Source: Kaistella antarctica (lineage in GTDB: Bacteria > Bacteroidota > Bacteroidia > Flavobacteriales > Weeksellaceae). Taken from it: a DNA stretch of 64,000 nt. Where the stretch lies: contig NZ_FOIX01000004.1 of the NCBI RefSeq assembly GCF_900109615.1, positions 310,001 to 374,000 of the forward strand, written 5' to 3'. The position numbers and the translations under genes are program-made. Numbering within the stretch: the first letter of the stretch is position 1; every line of letters begins with the position of its first letter. Below, one piece after another: positions 46,401 through 53,709 of the stretch. The notes below the pieces were generated by a model. The model had not been told where the DNA came from. It made no database searches and saw nothing but the letters and a program-made list of their open reading frames with translations.

Positions 46401-47663
46401 ATGTGGGGATCACCAGTTACTGGAATACAAACGTTAAAGAATTTTTCACCTGATACACAAAATTCCCGTTTTTACACTTACAACAGCTCAAACGATTATT
46501 TCGAAGTAATCAATCCGTCGTCCACTTTTATCGCCGGAAAAGGTTACCAGATCAGAATGCGTAATAATCATATCGGCTATGGAGCTGGGCTTGCTGCGTC
46601 ATGGACTGGATCATTTACGGGAACTCCGACCAACGGACCTGTAACTGTACCATTAGACGCCGCAGGTCAAGGATATAATATGATTTCAAATCCATATGCC
46701 TCCATGATTGATGCTACAAAGTTTTTAGAAGGAAATTCGGCAGAAATCGGGTCAACACTTTATTTCTGGAGAAGACGTAACAATGTGCCCACTGCAAGTG
46801 CTTACTATGCAACTTATACTACTGCCGGCGGTACAGCATCTGCTTCCGCTCCAACTGAAATTCCAAATGGCACCATTCAGGTAGGACAGGGATTCATTAT
46901 TCAAAAAAAGGGAGAAACTTCTGGAAATGCATCGTTTAGCAATGCGATGAGAACAGTGAACAACAACGCTAATCAATTCTTTAAAAATGGTCAGGATGAA
47001 CGCAGCCGCATTTGGTTGAATGTAACCAATGCTGCCGGAGAATTTGGGCAGGTGTTGATCGCGTATATGGCCTCTGCCGATAATGGCGTAGATCGTACGG
47101 ATGGAAAATATCTTAATGACGGATCAACAGCACTTACGTCGTGGCTAGACAATTCTGAATATATCATTCAAGGACGTGCTCCATTTGTACCTTCAGATAT
47201 GGTCCCATTAAACTTCAAAACATTGACTGCTGGATCTTATACCATCGCTATTGATAAAGTTGACGGATTGTTTTTAGGAGCTCAGTATATTTACCTTAAC
47301 GACAAAGTTGTTGGGACTATTCATAATTTAAAAACAGGTGCGTATACTTTCGCTACGACTGCGGGCAGTTTTAATTCCCGTTTCGAACTTGTTTATGAGA
47401 ATGGCACTTTGGTGGTTGATAATCCTGTCTTCGATTCAAGTTCCGTCGTGCTTTATAAAAAAGAGGGCAACCTTACGGTAAAATCAAAAGGAACTATTTT
47501 AGATCAGGTTGACGTCTTCGATTTTGCCGGTCGATTATTAGCAACGGCCCAAAAAATTAAGGCAAGCGAAGTTTCAGTGAAAATAAACAATGTCAACCAA
47601 GTGTTGATTGTGAAAATAACTTCAACTGACGGAAGAATAATTAGTAAGAAAATCATTAATTAA
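40431..47663 (+). CDS. Giant secreted T9SS protein with N-terminal parallel beta-helix and C-terminal sorting domain (2410 aa)
   Basis: Signal peptide MKKFLLYFALIFLPLLTYAQ. Residues 30-560 look like a right-handed parallel beta-helix of the pectate-lyase type (repeated N-I-S-x-N-x-I/F rungs, ending DIDGQARTTKPDIGADEF, a common end of such domains in Bacteroidota). An Fn3-like domain (about 565-680) and a jelly-roll (about 690-905) follow. A long repeat-rich region and the family module end the core (RLDYTMWGSPVTG ... QGYNMISNPYASM). The final sorting domain is more diverged than in its paralogues and ends GRIISKKIIN. From the Fn3 region onward it is collinear with the 2378-aa protein. I see no lyase catalytic residues, so adhesion or glycan binding is as likely as enzymatic activity. 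Confidence 0.84.
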   Translation: MKKFLLYFALIFLPLLTYAQQDPLAAPLSGTYIIGTGQPAPFNTLTNAVNKINTVGVAGPVVFLLNDVAYTNTTGETFPIKINQFVGTGLTNTLTIKPNTGKTVTITGTNINGFTGLPAIIQIDGGDNIIINGTNSTKGNSRDLTIKNNDNVTYAARTAVWISSNGTNAATNISILNTKLQMVNRNNSGLQLSGIFSGSNSRGGSNGIGGTEATAQNLKLTISNNEFINVRQGMIIRSSSVSALQSSNILFSSNKIGATLDNEKPSTPLDFSNVKNVNILNNDIVGVGNTTSADPFMGIIISNSSNLTFKGNTLQDIKTTGLYSGQAIWIKGLHTNLEISENKISNIKNIGNGPIYALYLDLAPESSGVLLTNNFVGDIASPGTTTQTGYGIYITNGVGTRIYHNTVALNAPQPGRSAAIYFEKGSSFDVRNNIFLNTSKSKGNNGEGPYAIYAGSDATFINIDHNNYYAPMTGYFGSDRLTLENWRTATGKDANSKNVNPIFVSPTDLADLHLKLLPENPQLKDAGANLLTIVPTDIDGQARTTKPDIGADEFSISSTVAIEPTAQSTLLKFTNITANSFNINWTKGNGANRIVVIRSGSAVNAAPVDGTAYTANPIFGSGSQIGTGNYVVYAGTANAVSVTGLSGATTYYVSVYEYNGTGPTANYLTTSPLSSSQLTLNAALGWQITNTNTLNTITFDATVPGVNVNQFQGNGIAPAPISGQLNSNSWAVDGFEDGAITFGGINTNPGFGRGISTGNATTGGLYAFNTSPNNSALGIQPTDKDFTPGTVTLRFQNQTSAPITSISLGYKVHIYNDKPTSSSFNFSHSADNATFGGISELDVISPATADVSPSWKASYRVATITGLNIPANGFYYLKWSGDEVVPGNAFDEFALDDISLSANPTSNFAEFEGIAENFSVHGNTKLSKATKVNGDLKFTAGKLILNGRTLTIGGTVTNTISEGLRGGDNSAIIVTGIADKTLSFDQTTPGTTNLINDFSIPFASAAAKKVLIANDFVVRKILTIGQDQILDLGKNQLSGSLSTITIDGTVLTQNTTATPFPKDKIWEGTGILHLNAITEAQKLVAGTYKNLTLSSTGGTIANANVIVNGILDLPSANPSDTAGSLSMTDPYILTMGPDATNTGLGDVTGIIQRNYQLVANKRYTFGHPDSSILFNPTGVLPKSLSAKLTIGTVPTWRAGAIKRQFDVIQDGAVDTKAIIRQHYLDNELNNNVESRLVFWANKAIETVPTFEQGRSNNNVNDNWVELTNADIGSYFENTFGKVFITLDQTEAAVLTWNGSESTDWLASKNWTPNDNPSFAKKIIIPNVTSSAGISPIINDISAVESISIEAGGIVNTPSGSTLTVHGGSGAWQNAGVFNSETGTVIFNNAQATIAGSTTFNNLTISADANIRALEGNMMKIKGAFVNNGTMSVAVSPNTIEFSGNNQTIPIAGGNPKNGYYNLTISGTNTNFPTDLNVRGNLELNQPVTFTGKTVNFTGDVEQAIGGSATIKLNNLVVDKPSGAITLRKSIEVNGTLTLTNGRLVIGSNDLTLGIIAVAGAPFDVNRMIVADGGGFVKRPFAAGGSYFFPIGELTSNPAYSPISVNMTSGSFAANSFVGVSVVDAIHPNNYSSQNYISRYWNVKQTGISNAIAEITTKYVLAELLSPPITMVAAQLTGVFNAVINPWIRFSPLDALTLTATGASLAEGQVSVFTGIKGGDFTAEITGGENTCQDEPLKLSAVVTGGDMQYRYKWSDELGVDLGTESTLSPAEFIGEKVYTVTVIDANGRKTTATKTITTEANATAGTLSGTQTVCFAYNPTITLTGNSAGVKYWQRSDEPMFLNPRRIANSTTELSGAEAGQITGLTYFRAAIDNGSCSDVFTTAIEINTKTTIWADGVWSNGIPNSTTAAVIDGPYREETDIIACSLTVIDSDVTIPAGYDVIIDGALIVDNGTFTLESNTNLVQKTDEKNYGDVTVERESSKLFRLDYTMWGSPVTGIQTLKNFSPDTQNSRFYTYNSSNDYFEVINPSSTFIAGKGYQIRMRNNHIGYGAGLAASWTGSFTGTPTNGPVTVPLDAAGQGYNMISNPYASMIDATKFLEGNSAEIGSTLYFWRRRNNVPTASAYYATYTTAGGTASASAPTEIPNGTIQVGQGFIIQKKGETSGNASFSNAMRTVNNNANQFFKNGQDERSRIWLNVTNAAGEFGQVLIAYMASADNGVDRTDGKYLNDGSTALTSWLDNSEYIIQGRAPFVPSDMVPLNFKTLTAGSYTIAIDKVDGLFLGAQYIYLNDKVVGTIHNLKTGAYTFATTAGSFNSRFELVYENGTLVVDNPVFDSSSVVLYKKEGNLTVKSKGTILDQVDVFDFAGRLLATAQKIKASEVSVKINNVNQVLIVKITSTDGRIISKKIIN

Positions 47664-47681
47664 ACAGGATAGATAATCAAA

Positions 47682-47707
47682 GGCCGCTTTTATAGCGGTC
47701 TTTTTTT
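47682..47707 (+). terminator. Rho-independent terminator after the 2410-aa gene
   Basis: Stem GGCCGCT/AGCGGTC (one G-T pair), 5-nt loop, followed by seven T (47701-47707). It lies 19 bp after the stop codon. Confidence 0.85.
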
Positions 47708-47785
47708 ATAATTACGTTGCTTAGCAGTTGAACTATTGATTCTTTTTTTAAAGAAATGACAATATTTTTTATGCGGTGAAATGTT

Positions 47786-47793
47786 TAATTTTG
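47786..47793 (+). promoter_or_regulatory. Putative -7 box for lplA
   Basis: TAATTTTG 15 nt before the ATG at 47809. It lies downstream of the alternative GTG at 47776, which argues against that longer start. Confidence 0.45.
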
Positions 47794-47808
47794 TTAAAAA
47801 GAAAACCT

Positions 47809-48792
47809 ATGCTTCTTATCGACTCCTCTTCCAACAACGCCTATTTCAATATCGCCTCTGAAGAATACTTGCTCAAGAAATTTACCACTGAAGACATTTT
47901 CCTGCTGTATCTGAATGCACCTTCCATTATTGTGGGTAAGTTTCAAAATACGCTAGCGGAAATTAATTTGGATTACGTCAATGACCACGGTATCAAAGTC
48001 GTGCGGCGCATGTCGGGTGGCGGAACGGTCTATCACGATCTGGGAAACCTTAACTTTTCCTTTCATACGCTTTTGGGTCAAAATGATTTTGGCGATTTCT
48101 CCTTCTTTACGCAACCCGTGCTGAATATGCTTAATAAACTGGGCGTACCCGCGGTTTTAGAGGGTCGAAATGATTTATTAGTAAACGGTAAGAAATTCAG
48201 TGGCAACGCGAAACTCGCCCGTCATGGTAAGATGATTCAGCATGGTACCATTTTGTTGAATTCTGAAATGGAAGTTTTGGGAGATGCCCTAAAAGTGAAT
48301 CCGCTAAAATTCATTGACAAAGCCATCAAATCGAACCGGTCGCGGGTGACCAACCTCATCGACTATTTGCCTAAAGAAACAACCACCGACCAACTTAAAA
48401 AACTGCTCACCGAAGAGATCATCAAAAACAATCCAGAGGCCGAGCATTACGAGTTGACTGAAGAAGATTTGAAAGGCATTCATCAGCTGATGGCCGAAAA
48501 GTATGAAACCTGGGATTGGAATTTTGGTTTCTCGCCAAATTATAATTTTAAGAAAGCCATAAAGGTTCCGGCCGGATTTATTGAAGTTCACTTAGATGTT
48601 GTTAACGGTCTGATTGACAAAGCGAAAATATTTGGCGACTTCTTTGCCTCGAAGCCGATTGAATTGTTAGAGGAAAAACTAATTGGGCAGAAACATGAAC
48701 TCGCTAACTTAGATAACCTATTTTCAACGTTGGACTTGACGGAGTTTTTTGGAAAAGTGACGAAGGAGGAGATTTTGGAGGGATTTAAGTGA
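47809..48792 (+). CDS. lplA: Lipoate-protein ligase A
   Basis: Attaches lipoic acid to the E2 subunits of 2-oxoacid dehydrogenases and to the glycine-cleavage H protein, via lipoyl-AMP. Starting at the ATG (47809) the protein has 327 aa and begins MLLIDSSSNNAYFNIASEEY, the usual LplA start. Seen: RRMSGGGTVYHDLGNLNFSF (lipoate/ATP-binding loop), KKFSGNAKLARHGKMIQHGT with the catalytic Lys in GNAK, and a C-terminal accessory domain (from about residue 240: EKYETWDWNFGFSPNY), which marks the bacterial LplA form with both domains. It is a single-gene unit with its own -7 box. No lipoyl synthase or dehydrogenase gene is nearby. Confidence 0.93.
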   Translation: MLLIDSSSNNAYFNIASEEYLLKKFTTEDIFLLYLNAPSIIVGKFQNTLAEINLDYVNDHGIKVVRRMSGGGTVYHDLGNLNFSFHTLLGQNDFGDFSFFTQPVLNMLNKLGVPAVLEGRNDLLVNGKKFSGNAKLARHGKMIQHGTILLNSEMEVLGDALKVNPLKFIDKAIKSNRSRVTNLIDYLPKETTTDQLKKLLTEEIIKNNPEAEHYELTEEDLKGIHQLMAEKYETWDWNFGFSPNYNFKKAIKVPAGFIEVHLDVVNGLIDKAKIFGDFFASKPIELLEEKLIGQKHELANLDNLFSTLDLTEFFGKVTKEEILEGFK

Positions 48793-48810
48793 GAGATGTT
48801 GAGGCTGAGT

Positions 48811-48852
48811 GATGGATGATGGATGATGGATTATGGATTATGGATTATGGAT
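48811..48852. repeat. Heptamer tandem repeat (TATGGAT/GATGGAT)6
   Basis: Six exact 7-bp units: three GATGGAT followed by three TATGGAT, 19 bp after the lplA stop. Confidence 0.85.
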
Positions 48853-48900
48853 TATTAATGATAAAATTTTATTTTTTACCACAAATCCCACAACTATGTT

Positions 48901-48954
48901 CACTAATGACACTAATAATTTGTGACATTTGAGCTTTTATTAGTGCCATTAGTG
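48901..48954. repeat. 18-bp inverted repeat
   Basis: The arm at 48901-48918 and the arm at 48937-48954 are complementary at 17 of 18 positions, with an 18-nt spacer. The core is CACTAATG...CATTAGTG. It looks like an interspersed palindromic element rather than a terminator, since no T-run follows. Confidence 0.75.
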
Positions 48955-49031
48955 GTTAAGTAATTTTCGATTTTCTTTTAAATTAATCATACACTAATTA
49001 TTGTACTTCGTTGTTTAATATTTGCCATAAA

Positions 49032-49080
49032 AAGAAACTCTTTTCTCTCCCCGACCCTAAAGGGTGGAAAAGAGTTTCTT
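49032..49080. terminator. Long hairpin between lplA and the metalloprotease gene
   Basis: Perfect 14-bp stem (AAGAAACTCTTTTC at 49032-49045 with GAAAAGAGTTTCTT at 49067-49080) and a C-rich loop holding a small ACCCT/AGGGT repeat. No long T-run follows, so it may be a transcript-stabilising or regulatory hairpin instead of a classical terminator. Confidence 0.55.
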
Positions 49081-49157
49081 AAGATAAGTACTGGATTTTA
49101 TCTAAAGTCGATGAGAAACTTTTTAGAAAAACTAAATACTGAACCTGTGAAATACAT

Positions 49158-49165
49158 TATATTTG
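49158..49165 (+). promoter_or_regulatory. Putative -7 box for the M4 metalloprotease gene
   Basis: TATATTTG 19 nt before the ATG at 49185; matches TAnnTTTG exactly. No clear -33 TTG. Confidence 0.5.
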
Positions 49166-49184
49166 TGTCAAATCAAATATAGTT

Positions 49185-51740
49185 ATGAAAAGAACATTAC
49201 TTCTCTCCTTATCTTTGGCTTTTTCTAGTGGTTTCGCTCAGGAATCAAAAGAATTAGCAAAGTTAAAATTCCAAACCAACGCCAGCGTTACCATGAGCAA
49301 AAGTACTTCAAATCCCAATTTCATTCGGTTTGAAAATCCGGCGGCACTTCAGTTAAAATCAGTGCAAGCCAAAGCGAAAGTTGATGAGTTTTTGGCCGCC
49401 AACTTTAAAGCTTTTAACCTGAATTCTTCAAAAGACCTCGTTTTTGTCGAGGAATTTACGGACAGTTATGGACTCAGTAATGTCGTGTACCGACAGTATT
49501 TCCAAGGCGTTCCCGTTTATGATGGGATTTTGAAATTTCACTTTAATGGAAAAGGACAATTATCTTCCCTAAATGGAAATACCTTGGCTAATATTAAAGT
49601 AAATGCAAACCCAACCCTTTCCCAAGCAGAAGCAGGTGCGATCGCAAAAAACTTAGTGATTAAACAAGGACTTACCCGCTCAAAAAATCCTTTAGGAATT
49701 GGAAAAAACAATCTTTTAATCTTCCCTAAAAACTTGGTACAAGGTGGACAGGCAGTTCCCTATTTGGCGTATGAAGTGGAAGTTACCAATAAAAATGAAG
49801 TGCGAGAGTTTTTGTTTATTGATGCCCACACGGGAGATTTGGTGGAGCAATTTACAGGCATCCACCCGATCGATCGAAAACTGTATGAAACCAGTAGAAA
49901 TCCCAGCAATTTAAAATGGAAAGAAGGCGACGCCTTACCGGGACTTTTAGATCAATGGCAACAAAGTGAAGTAATAACGTCAGAGCATGTTTACAATTTC
50001 TTTAAAAATGCCTTTAATTATATTTCATTTAATAACAACGATGCCACCATGATCACGGTGAATAATGATCCTGGCATCAGCTGTCCTAATGCGAACTGGA
50101 ATGGGGTCACGGCCAATTACTGTACGGGAACTGCGTCTGATGATGTGGTTGCACATGAATGGGGACATGCTTATACCGAATATACGAGTGGCTTGATTTA
50201 CCAATACCAGTCTGGCGCTTTGAATGAATCATACTCAGATGTTTGGGGAGAAACCATCGACCTGATGAACGGCTATGATGACGAGGGCGAGAACTTAGCG
50301 ATTAGAACGACGACTACTTGCTCAGGAAGCCAACGCTGGAAAATGGGTGAGAAAGCAACGGCGTTTGGAAGTCCGATCCGGGACCTTTGGAATCCAAACT
50401 GTAATAATAATCCAGGACGCGTTTTAGAGAGTATGTACTACTGTGGAACTGGTGATTCGGGTGGCGTGCACCGCAACTCTGGAGTTCCCAACCACCTTTA
50501 TGCCTTGTTGGTAGACGGCGGAACTTATAACGGATACACGATCAGCAGTGTTGGTTTCGTAAAAGCAGCCCATTTGTGGTGGAGAGCTCAGCGAAACTAT
50601 CTGACTCGAACAAGTGACTTTGCTGTTTTTGCAGATGCTTTAGAAGCTGCAGCGAACGACCTCGTTGGTGTTGATTTACAAGGTTTATCTACGAGCGTTA
50701 CGGCAGCGGGATTAAGTGGACAATCCTGGGCGGAAAGTGATATGCAAAATCTTAAAAATGCCATCCTTTCTGTACAGCTGCGATCTTCGCCCAATACGCA
50801 GTGTAATTACCTTCCACTTTTGAAACCAACGCCTGCCTTATGTACAGACGCTGTTTCGGGAGCCTTATTTACAGAAACCTGGGAAAACGGCTTAGGAAAC
50901 TGGACCGTTAGTAATGTACCGACCAATCCTGCTTCTTGGGAAAACAGAAACTGGGTTATTAAAAATACTTTGCCTAAAGGCAGAACCGGCAAAGGTATTT
51001 TCGGTGCCGATCCTGTTAATGGAAACTGTACGAACAGCATGCAAAACGGAATCCTTCGTTTAGAAAGTCCAGTCATTAACTTCCCTACTTTTACAGCCGG
51101 GAAATACGAAATGGCCTTTAATCATTATGTCGCTACCGAAGCGAAATGGGATGGCGGAAATATCAAATATAGCTTAAATGGCGGTACGTGGACGGTGGTT
51201 CCAAAAACAGCTTTTAGTCAAAATGCTTATAATATCAATTTAGATGGCACGTCCCAAAGTGACAATCCCATGAAAGGACAAGGCGCCTTTAGCGGAACTG
51301 ATGGCGGGTCACTCGGTGGAAGCTGGGGACAAAGCGTCATTGACCTCTCCAAAATCGGAGTTGTTGCAGGCGCAAACCTTCAGTTGCGATTTGAAATGGG
51401 TACCGATGGATGCAACGGTAACGACGGTTGGTATTTAGACGAGCTTTATATTTACAACTGTACAGAACCGGTCCTGGCCGTGGAAGCTTCCGCTCTGAAA
51501 AATGGGGTGCAGGTTTATCCAAACCCAACCGCTGGTTTGTTAACGATTCAAAATAATAAACAATCGAAATTGAACAGTGTTCAAGTCTATTCAGTAACTG
51601 GTCAGTTGGTAACGAGTTTCAAATTAGATCCGTCGGCTAAGAATTCGACCATTGACTTAAGTACTTTTGCAAAAGGAACTTATTTAATTAAAGTAAATTC
51701 TGACACCGAAAGCAACACGATAAAAGTAATTAAGAAATAG
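49185..51740 (+). CDS. Secreted thermolysin-like (M4) zinc metalloprotease with T9SS sorting domain
   Basis: An 851-aa precursor. Signal peptide MKRTLLLSLSLAFSSGFAQ, then an FTP/PepSY-type inhibitory prodomain (about residues 25-230) and the M4 peptidase (about 235-545). Zinc ligands and catalytic residues are all present: HEWGH at 324-328, the third ligand Glu348 in GALNESYSD (20 residues after His328, as in thermolysin), and the acid-stabilising His429 in GGVHRNSGVPN. A jelly-roll MAM-like domain (about 565-755, ending GNDGWYLDELYIYNC) follows, then a type A sorting domain from VQVYPNPTAG to IKVIKK. It should be exported by T9SS and processed to a broad-specificity protease. It is monocistronic, between a -7 box and a terminator. 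Similarity to the giant T9SS proteins is limited to the sorting domain. Confidence 0.93.
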   Translation: MKRTLLLSLSLAFSSGFAQESKELAKLKFQTNASVTMSKSTSNPNFIRFENPAALQLKSVQAKAKVDEFLAANFKAFNLNSSKDLVFVEEFTDSYGLSNVVYRQYFQGVPVYDGILKFHFNGKGQLSSLNGNTLANIKVNANPTLSQAEAGAIAKNLVIKQGLTRSKNPLGIGKNNLLIFPKNLVQGGQAVPYLAYEVEVTNKNEVREFLFIDAHTGDLVEQFTGIHPIDRKLYETSRNPSNLKWKEGDALPGLLDQWQQSEVITSEHVYNFFKNAFNYISFNNNDATMITVNNDPGISCPNANWNGVTANYCTGTASDDVVAHEWGHAYTEYTSGLIYQYQSGALNESYSDVWGETIDLMNGYDDEGENLAIRTTTTCSGSQRWKMGEKATAFGSPIRDLWNPNCNNNPGRVLESMYYCGTGDSGGVHRNSGVPNHLYALLVDGGTYNGYTISSVGFVKAAHLWWRAQRNYLTRTSDFAVFADALEAAANDLVGVDLQGLSTSVTAAGLSGQSWAESDMQNLKNAILSVQLRSSPNTQCNYLPLLKPTPALCTDAVSGALFTETWENGLGNWTVSNVPTNPASWENRNWVIKNTLPKGRTGKGIFGADPVNGNCTNSMQNGILRLESPVINFPTFTAGKYEMAFNHYVATEAKWDGGNIKYSLNGGTWTVVPKTAFSQNAYNINLDGTSQSDNPMKGQGAFSGTDGGSLGGSWGQSVIDLSKIGVVAGANLQLRFEMGTDGCNGNDGWYLDELYIYNCTEPVLAVEASALKNGVQVYPNPTAGLLTIQNNKQSKLNSVQVYSVTGQLVTSFKLDPSAKNSTIDLSTFAKGTYLIKVNSDTESNTIKVIKK

Positions 51741-51771
51741 GTTTGGTGTAGAATACAATAGATTATTGATT

Positions 51772-51801
51772 ATCCAGGGAAGTTTACTTTCCTGGATTTT
51801 T
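51772..51801 (+). terminator. Rho-independent terminator after the metalloprotease gene
   Basis: Stem ATCCAGG/CCTGGAT with extra A-T pairs inside the loop, followed by a T-run (51797-51801). It lies 31 bp after the stop codon and 8 bp before the first palindromic repeat. Confidence 0.8.
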
Positions 51802-51966
51802 ATTGACTCGTCAGTGCGAGGAGTGAGGCACGAACGACGAAGCAAGCTGGGCTCATAAGTGCAAGTGTTGTTTAAGTTGACAAACTCAATCGAGATTGCT
51901 TTAGCGGCTTTCAAAGTAATAGGAGACTGATAATAACGGGAGCCGCTTCGCAATGACAGGAACCTC

Positions 51967-52421
51967 GTCATTGCGAGGAGTGAGGAACGAACGACGAAGC
52001 AATCTCACGAAAAAGGATTCATAATATCGAGTATACTTTCGTACAAGTCAGTCCACTGCGGATTTAATCTGTTGATTAAATCAAGTTTCTTTTGTCGGGA
52101 ACCACCTTTGAGTTGCCTTTCGCGCATGATGGCGTCGCCGATTTCTTGAAAGGATTCCCAATAGACAAGTTGATCGACGTTATACCTGCGACTAAAACTA
52201 TTCTGATATTTCTTTTCTTTGTGCTCCAATATTCTTCGTGGCAAATTGGAAGTCACCCCAACATACAGTACAGTGTGCGTTTTATTAGTCAGAATGTATA
52301 TAAAACCGGGTTTCATTAATCGAAGTTAGGAATAATTACGGGAGATTGTTTCAGCGACTTGAAGAAATCGGCTTTCAAAATAATAAATCGTTGAAAATGC
52401 CTTCCGCCGCTTCGCAATGAC
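51967..52421 (+). mobile_element. Repeat unit carrying a GIY-YIG nuclease gene in place of its spacer
   Basis: The unit has the normal left end (GTCATTGCGAGGAG to GAAGCAATCT, 51967-52004) and a diverged right end (GAGATTGTTTCAGCGAC to TTCGCAATGAC, about 52349-52421). Between them, where other units have a spacer of about 45 bp, lies the nuclease gene at 52005-52316. The nuclease stop codon overlaps the inner GCAATCT motif. The layout resembles an autonomous element among shorter non-autonomous copies; mobility is inference. Confidence 0.6.
52005..52316 (-). CDS. Small GIY-YIG endonuclease-domain protein
   Basis: A 103-aa protein consisting of little more than the GIY-YIG fold. It reads FIYILTNKTHTVLYVGVTSNL, with Y-I-L as the GIY variant and Y-V-G as YIG, followed by the conserved Arg in PRRILEHK and an acidic region (WESFQEIGDAIMRERQLKGG, where Glu should bind the metal). 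The ending RLNPQWTDLYESI is typical of the UPF0213/URI-like stand-alone members in Bacteroidota. Predicted metal-dependent DNA nicking; no DNA-recognition domain is fused. The gene lies antisense to its host repeat unit, with its 3' end on the left inner inverted repeat. No other gene is within 250 bp on the left or 1.3 kb on the right. Confidence 0.9.
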   Translation of the reverse strand: MKPGFIYILTNKTHTVLYVGVTSNLPRRILEHKEKKYQNSFSRRYNVDQLVYWESFQEIGDAIMRERQLKGGSRQKKLDLINRLNPQWTDLYESILDIMNPFS

Positions 52422-53709
52422 AGGAACCTCGTCATTGCGAGGAGTTAGGCACGAACGACGAAGCAATCTGGGCTCATAAGTGCAAGTATAGCTTAAGTTG
52501 ACCAGCTTAATCGAGATTGCTTCAGCGGCTTTCAAATGCGGTCTAATTGAAAATTCTAGCAGCCGCTTCGCAATGACAGGAACCTCGTCATTGCGAGGAG
52601 TGAGGAACGAACGACAGCTTGTCCGCCGCGGCGGAAAGTAATCTGGGTTTATAGGTGCAAGTCTAGAGTAAATGGATCAGCTCAATTGAGATTGCTTCAG
52701 CGGCCTCAAAATTACAGATAATTGAAAATAATGGATGCCGCTTCGCAATGACACAACCTCGTCATTGCGAGGAGTGAGGCACAAACGACAGCTTGTCCGC
52801 CGCGGCGGAAAGCAGTCTGGGCTTTTGAGTGCAAATGTTGCTTACGGTGACTAGCTTAATCGAGATTGCTTCAGCGGCTTTCAAATGCGATCTAATTGAA
52901 AATTCTAGCAGCCGCTTCGCAATGACAGCAACCTCGTCATTGCGAGGAGTGAGGAACGAACGACAACTTGTCCGCCGCGGCGGAAAGCAATCTGGGCTTA
53001 TAAGTGCAATTGTAGGTTACGTGGCGGAGCCTAATCAAGATTGCTTCACCGGCTTTCACAATGGTGTATAACTGAAAAGGATGGTTGCCGCTTCGCAATG
53101 ACAGGAACCTCGTCATTGCGAGGAGAGAGGAACGAACGACAGCTTGTCCGCCGCGGCGGAAAGCAATCTGGGCTTTTGAGTGCAAGTGTGGATTAGGTTG
53201 ACCAACTCAATCGAGATTGCTTCAGCGGCTTTCAAATGCGGTCTAATTGAAAATTTTTGCAGCCGCTTCGCAATGACACAACCTCATCATTACTAGGAGT
53301 GAGGAACGAACGACGAAGCAATCTGGGTTTATAAGTGCAAGTGTTGCTTAAGGTGACAAACTCAATCGAGATTGCTTCAGCGGCTTTGAAAATACTAAAT
53401 AATTAAGAACGTTGAGAGCCGCTTCGCAATGACCTACCTCGTCATTGCGAGGAGTGAGGCACGAGCGAGGAAGCAATCTGGGCTTATGAGTGCAAGTGTA
53501 GATTAAGTGGCAAAGCTCAATCGAGATTGCTTCAGCGGCTTCAAAATTATAGATAATAGAAAATAATGGGTGTCGCTTCGCAAAGACAGGAACTTGGTTG
53601 CTTCAGCGGTTTTCAAAATAATAGGTGATTGATGAGAATGAGGATGAGAATGCGAGTGCAAATAATGAGAGCCGCTTCGCAATGACAGGACCCAGCCATC
53701 ACTCATCGC

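Larger units (their letters stand above)
51810..53686 (+). repeat. Array of palindromic repeat units, cluster 1 (ten units)
   Basis: Each unit starts GTCATTGCGAGGAG and ends CTTCGCAATGAC, so the ends are an inverted repeat of about 10 bp. Inside, GAAGCAATCT and AGATTGCTTC form a second inverted pair around a spacer of about 45 bp, and AGCGGCT/AGCCGCT a third. Units: 51810-51957, 51967-52421 (carries a gene), 52431-52577, 52587-52752, 52761-52926, 52936-53102, 53112-53277, 53286-53433, 53441-53587, and a right half at 53592-53686. Plain units are 147-148 bp. Units at 52587-53277 are 166-167 bp because they contain an extra GC palindrome CCGCCGCGGCGG. Nine or so bp separate the units. Reading frames within the array are by-products of the repeats. 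Confidence 0.92.

Noticed and set aside
49185-51740. Assignment of the metalloprotease to the fungalysin (M36) family
   Set aside because: The propeptide type is shared, but GALNESYSD with Glu 20 residues after the second His, and GGVHRNSGVPN, are M4 (thermolysin) features.
51810-53686. Regularly spaced repeats that could suggest a CRISPR array
   Set aside because: The repeated part is nearly the whole unit (about 150 bp) and the spacers between units are about 9 bp and similar to one another. No cas genes are present.
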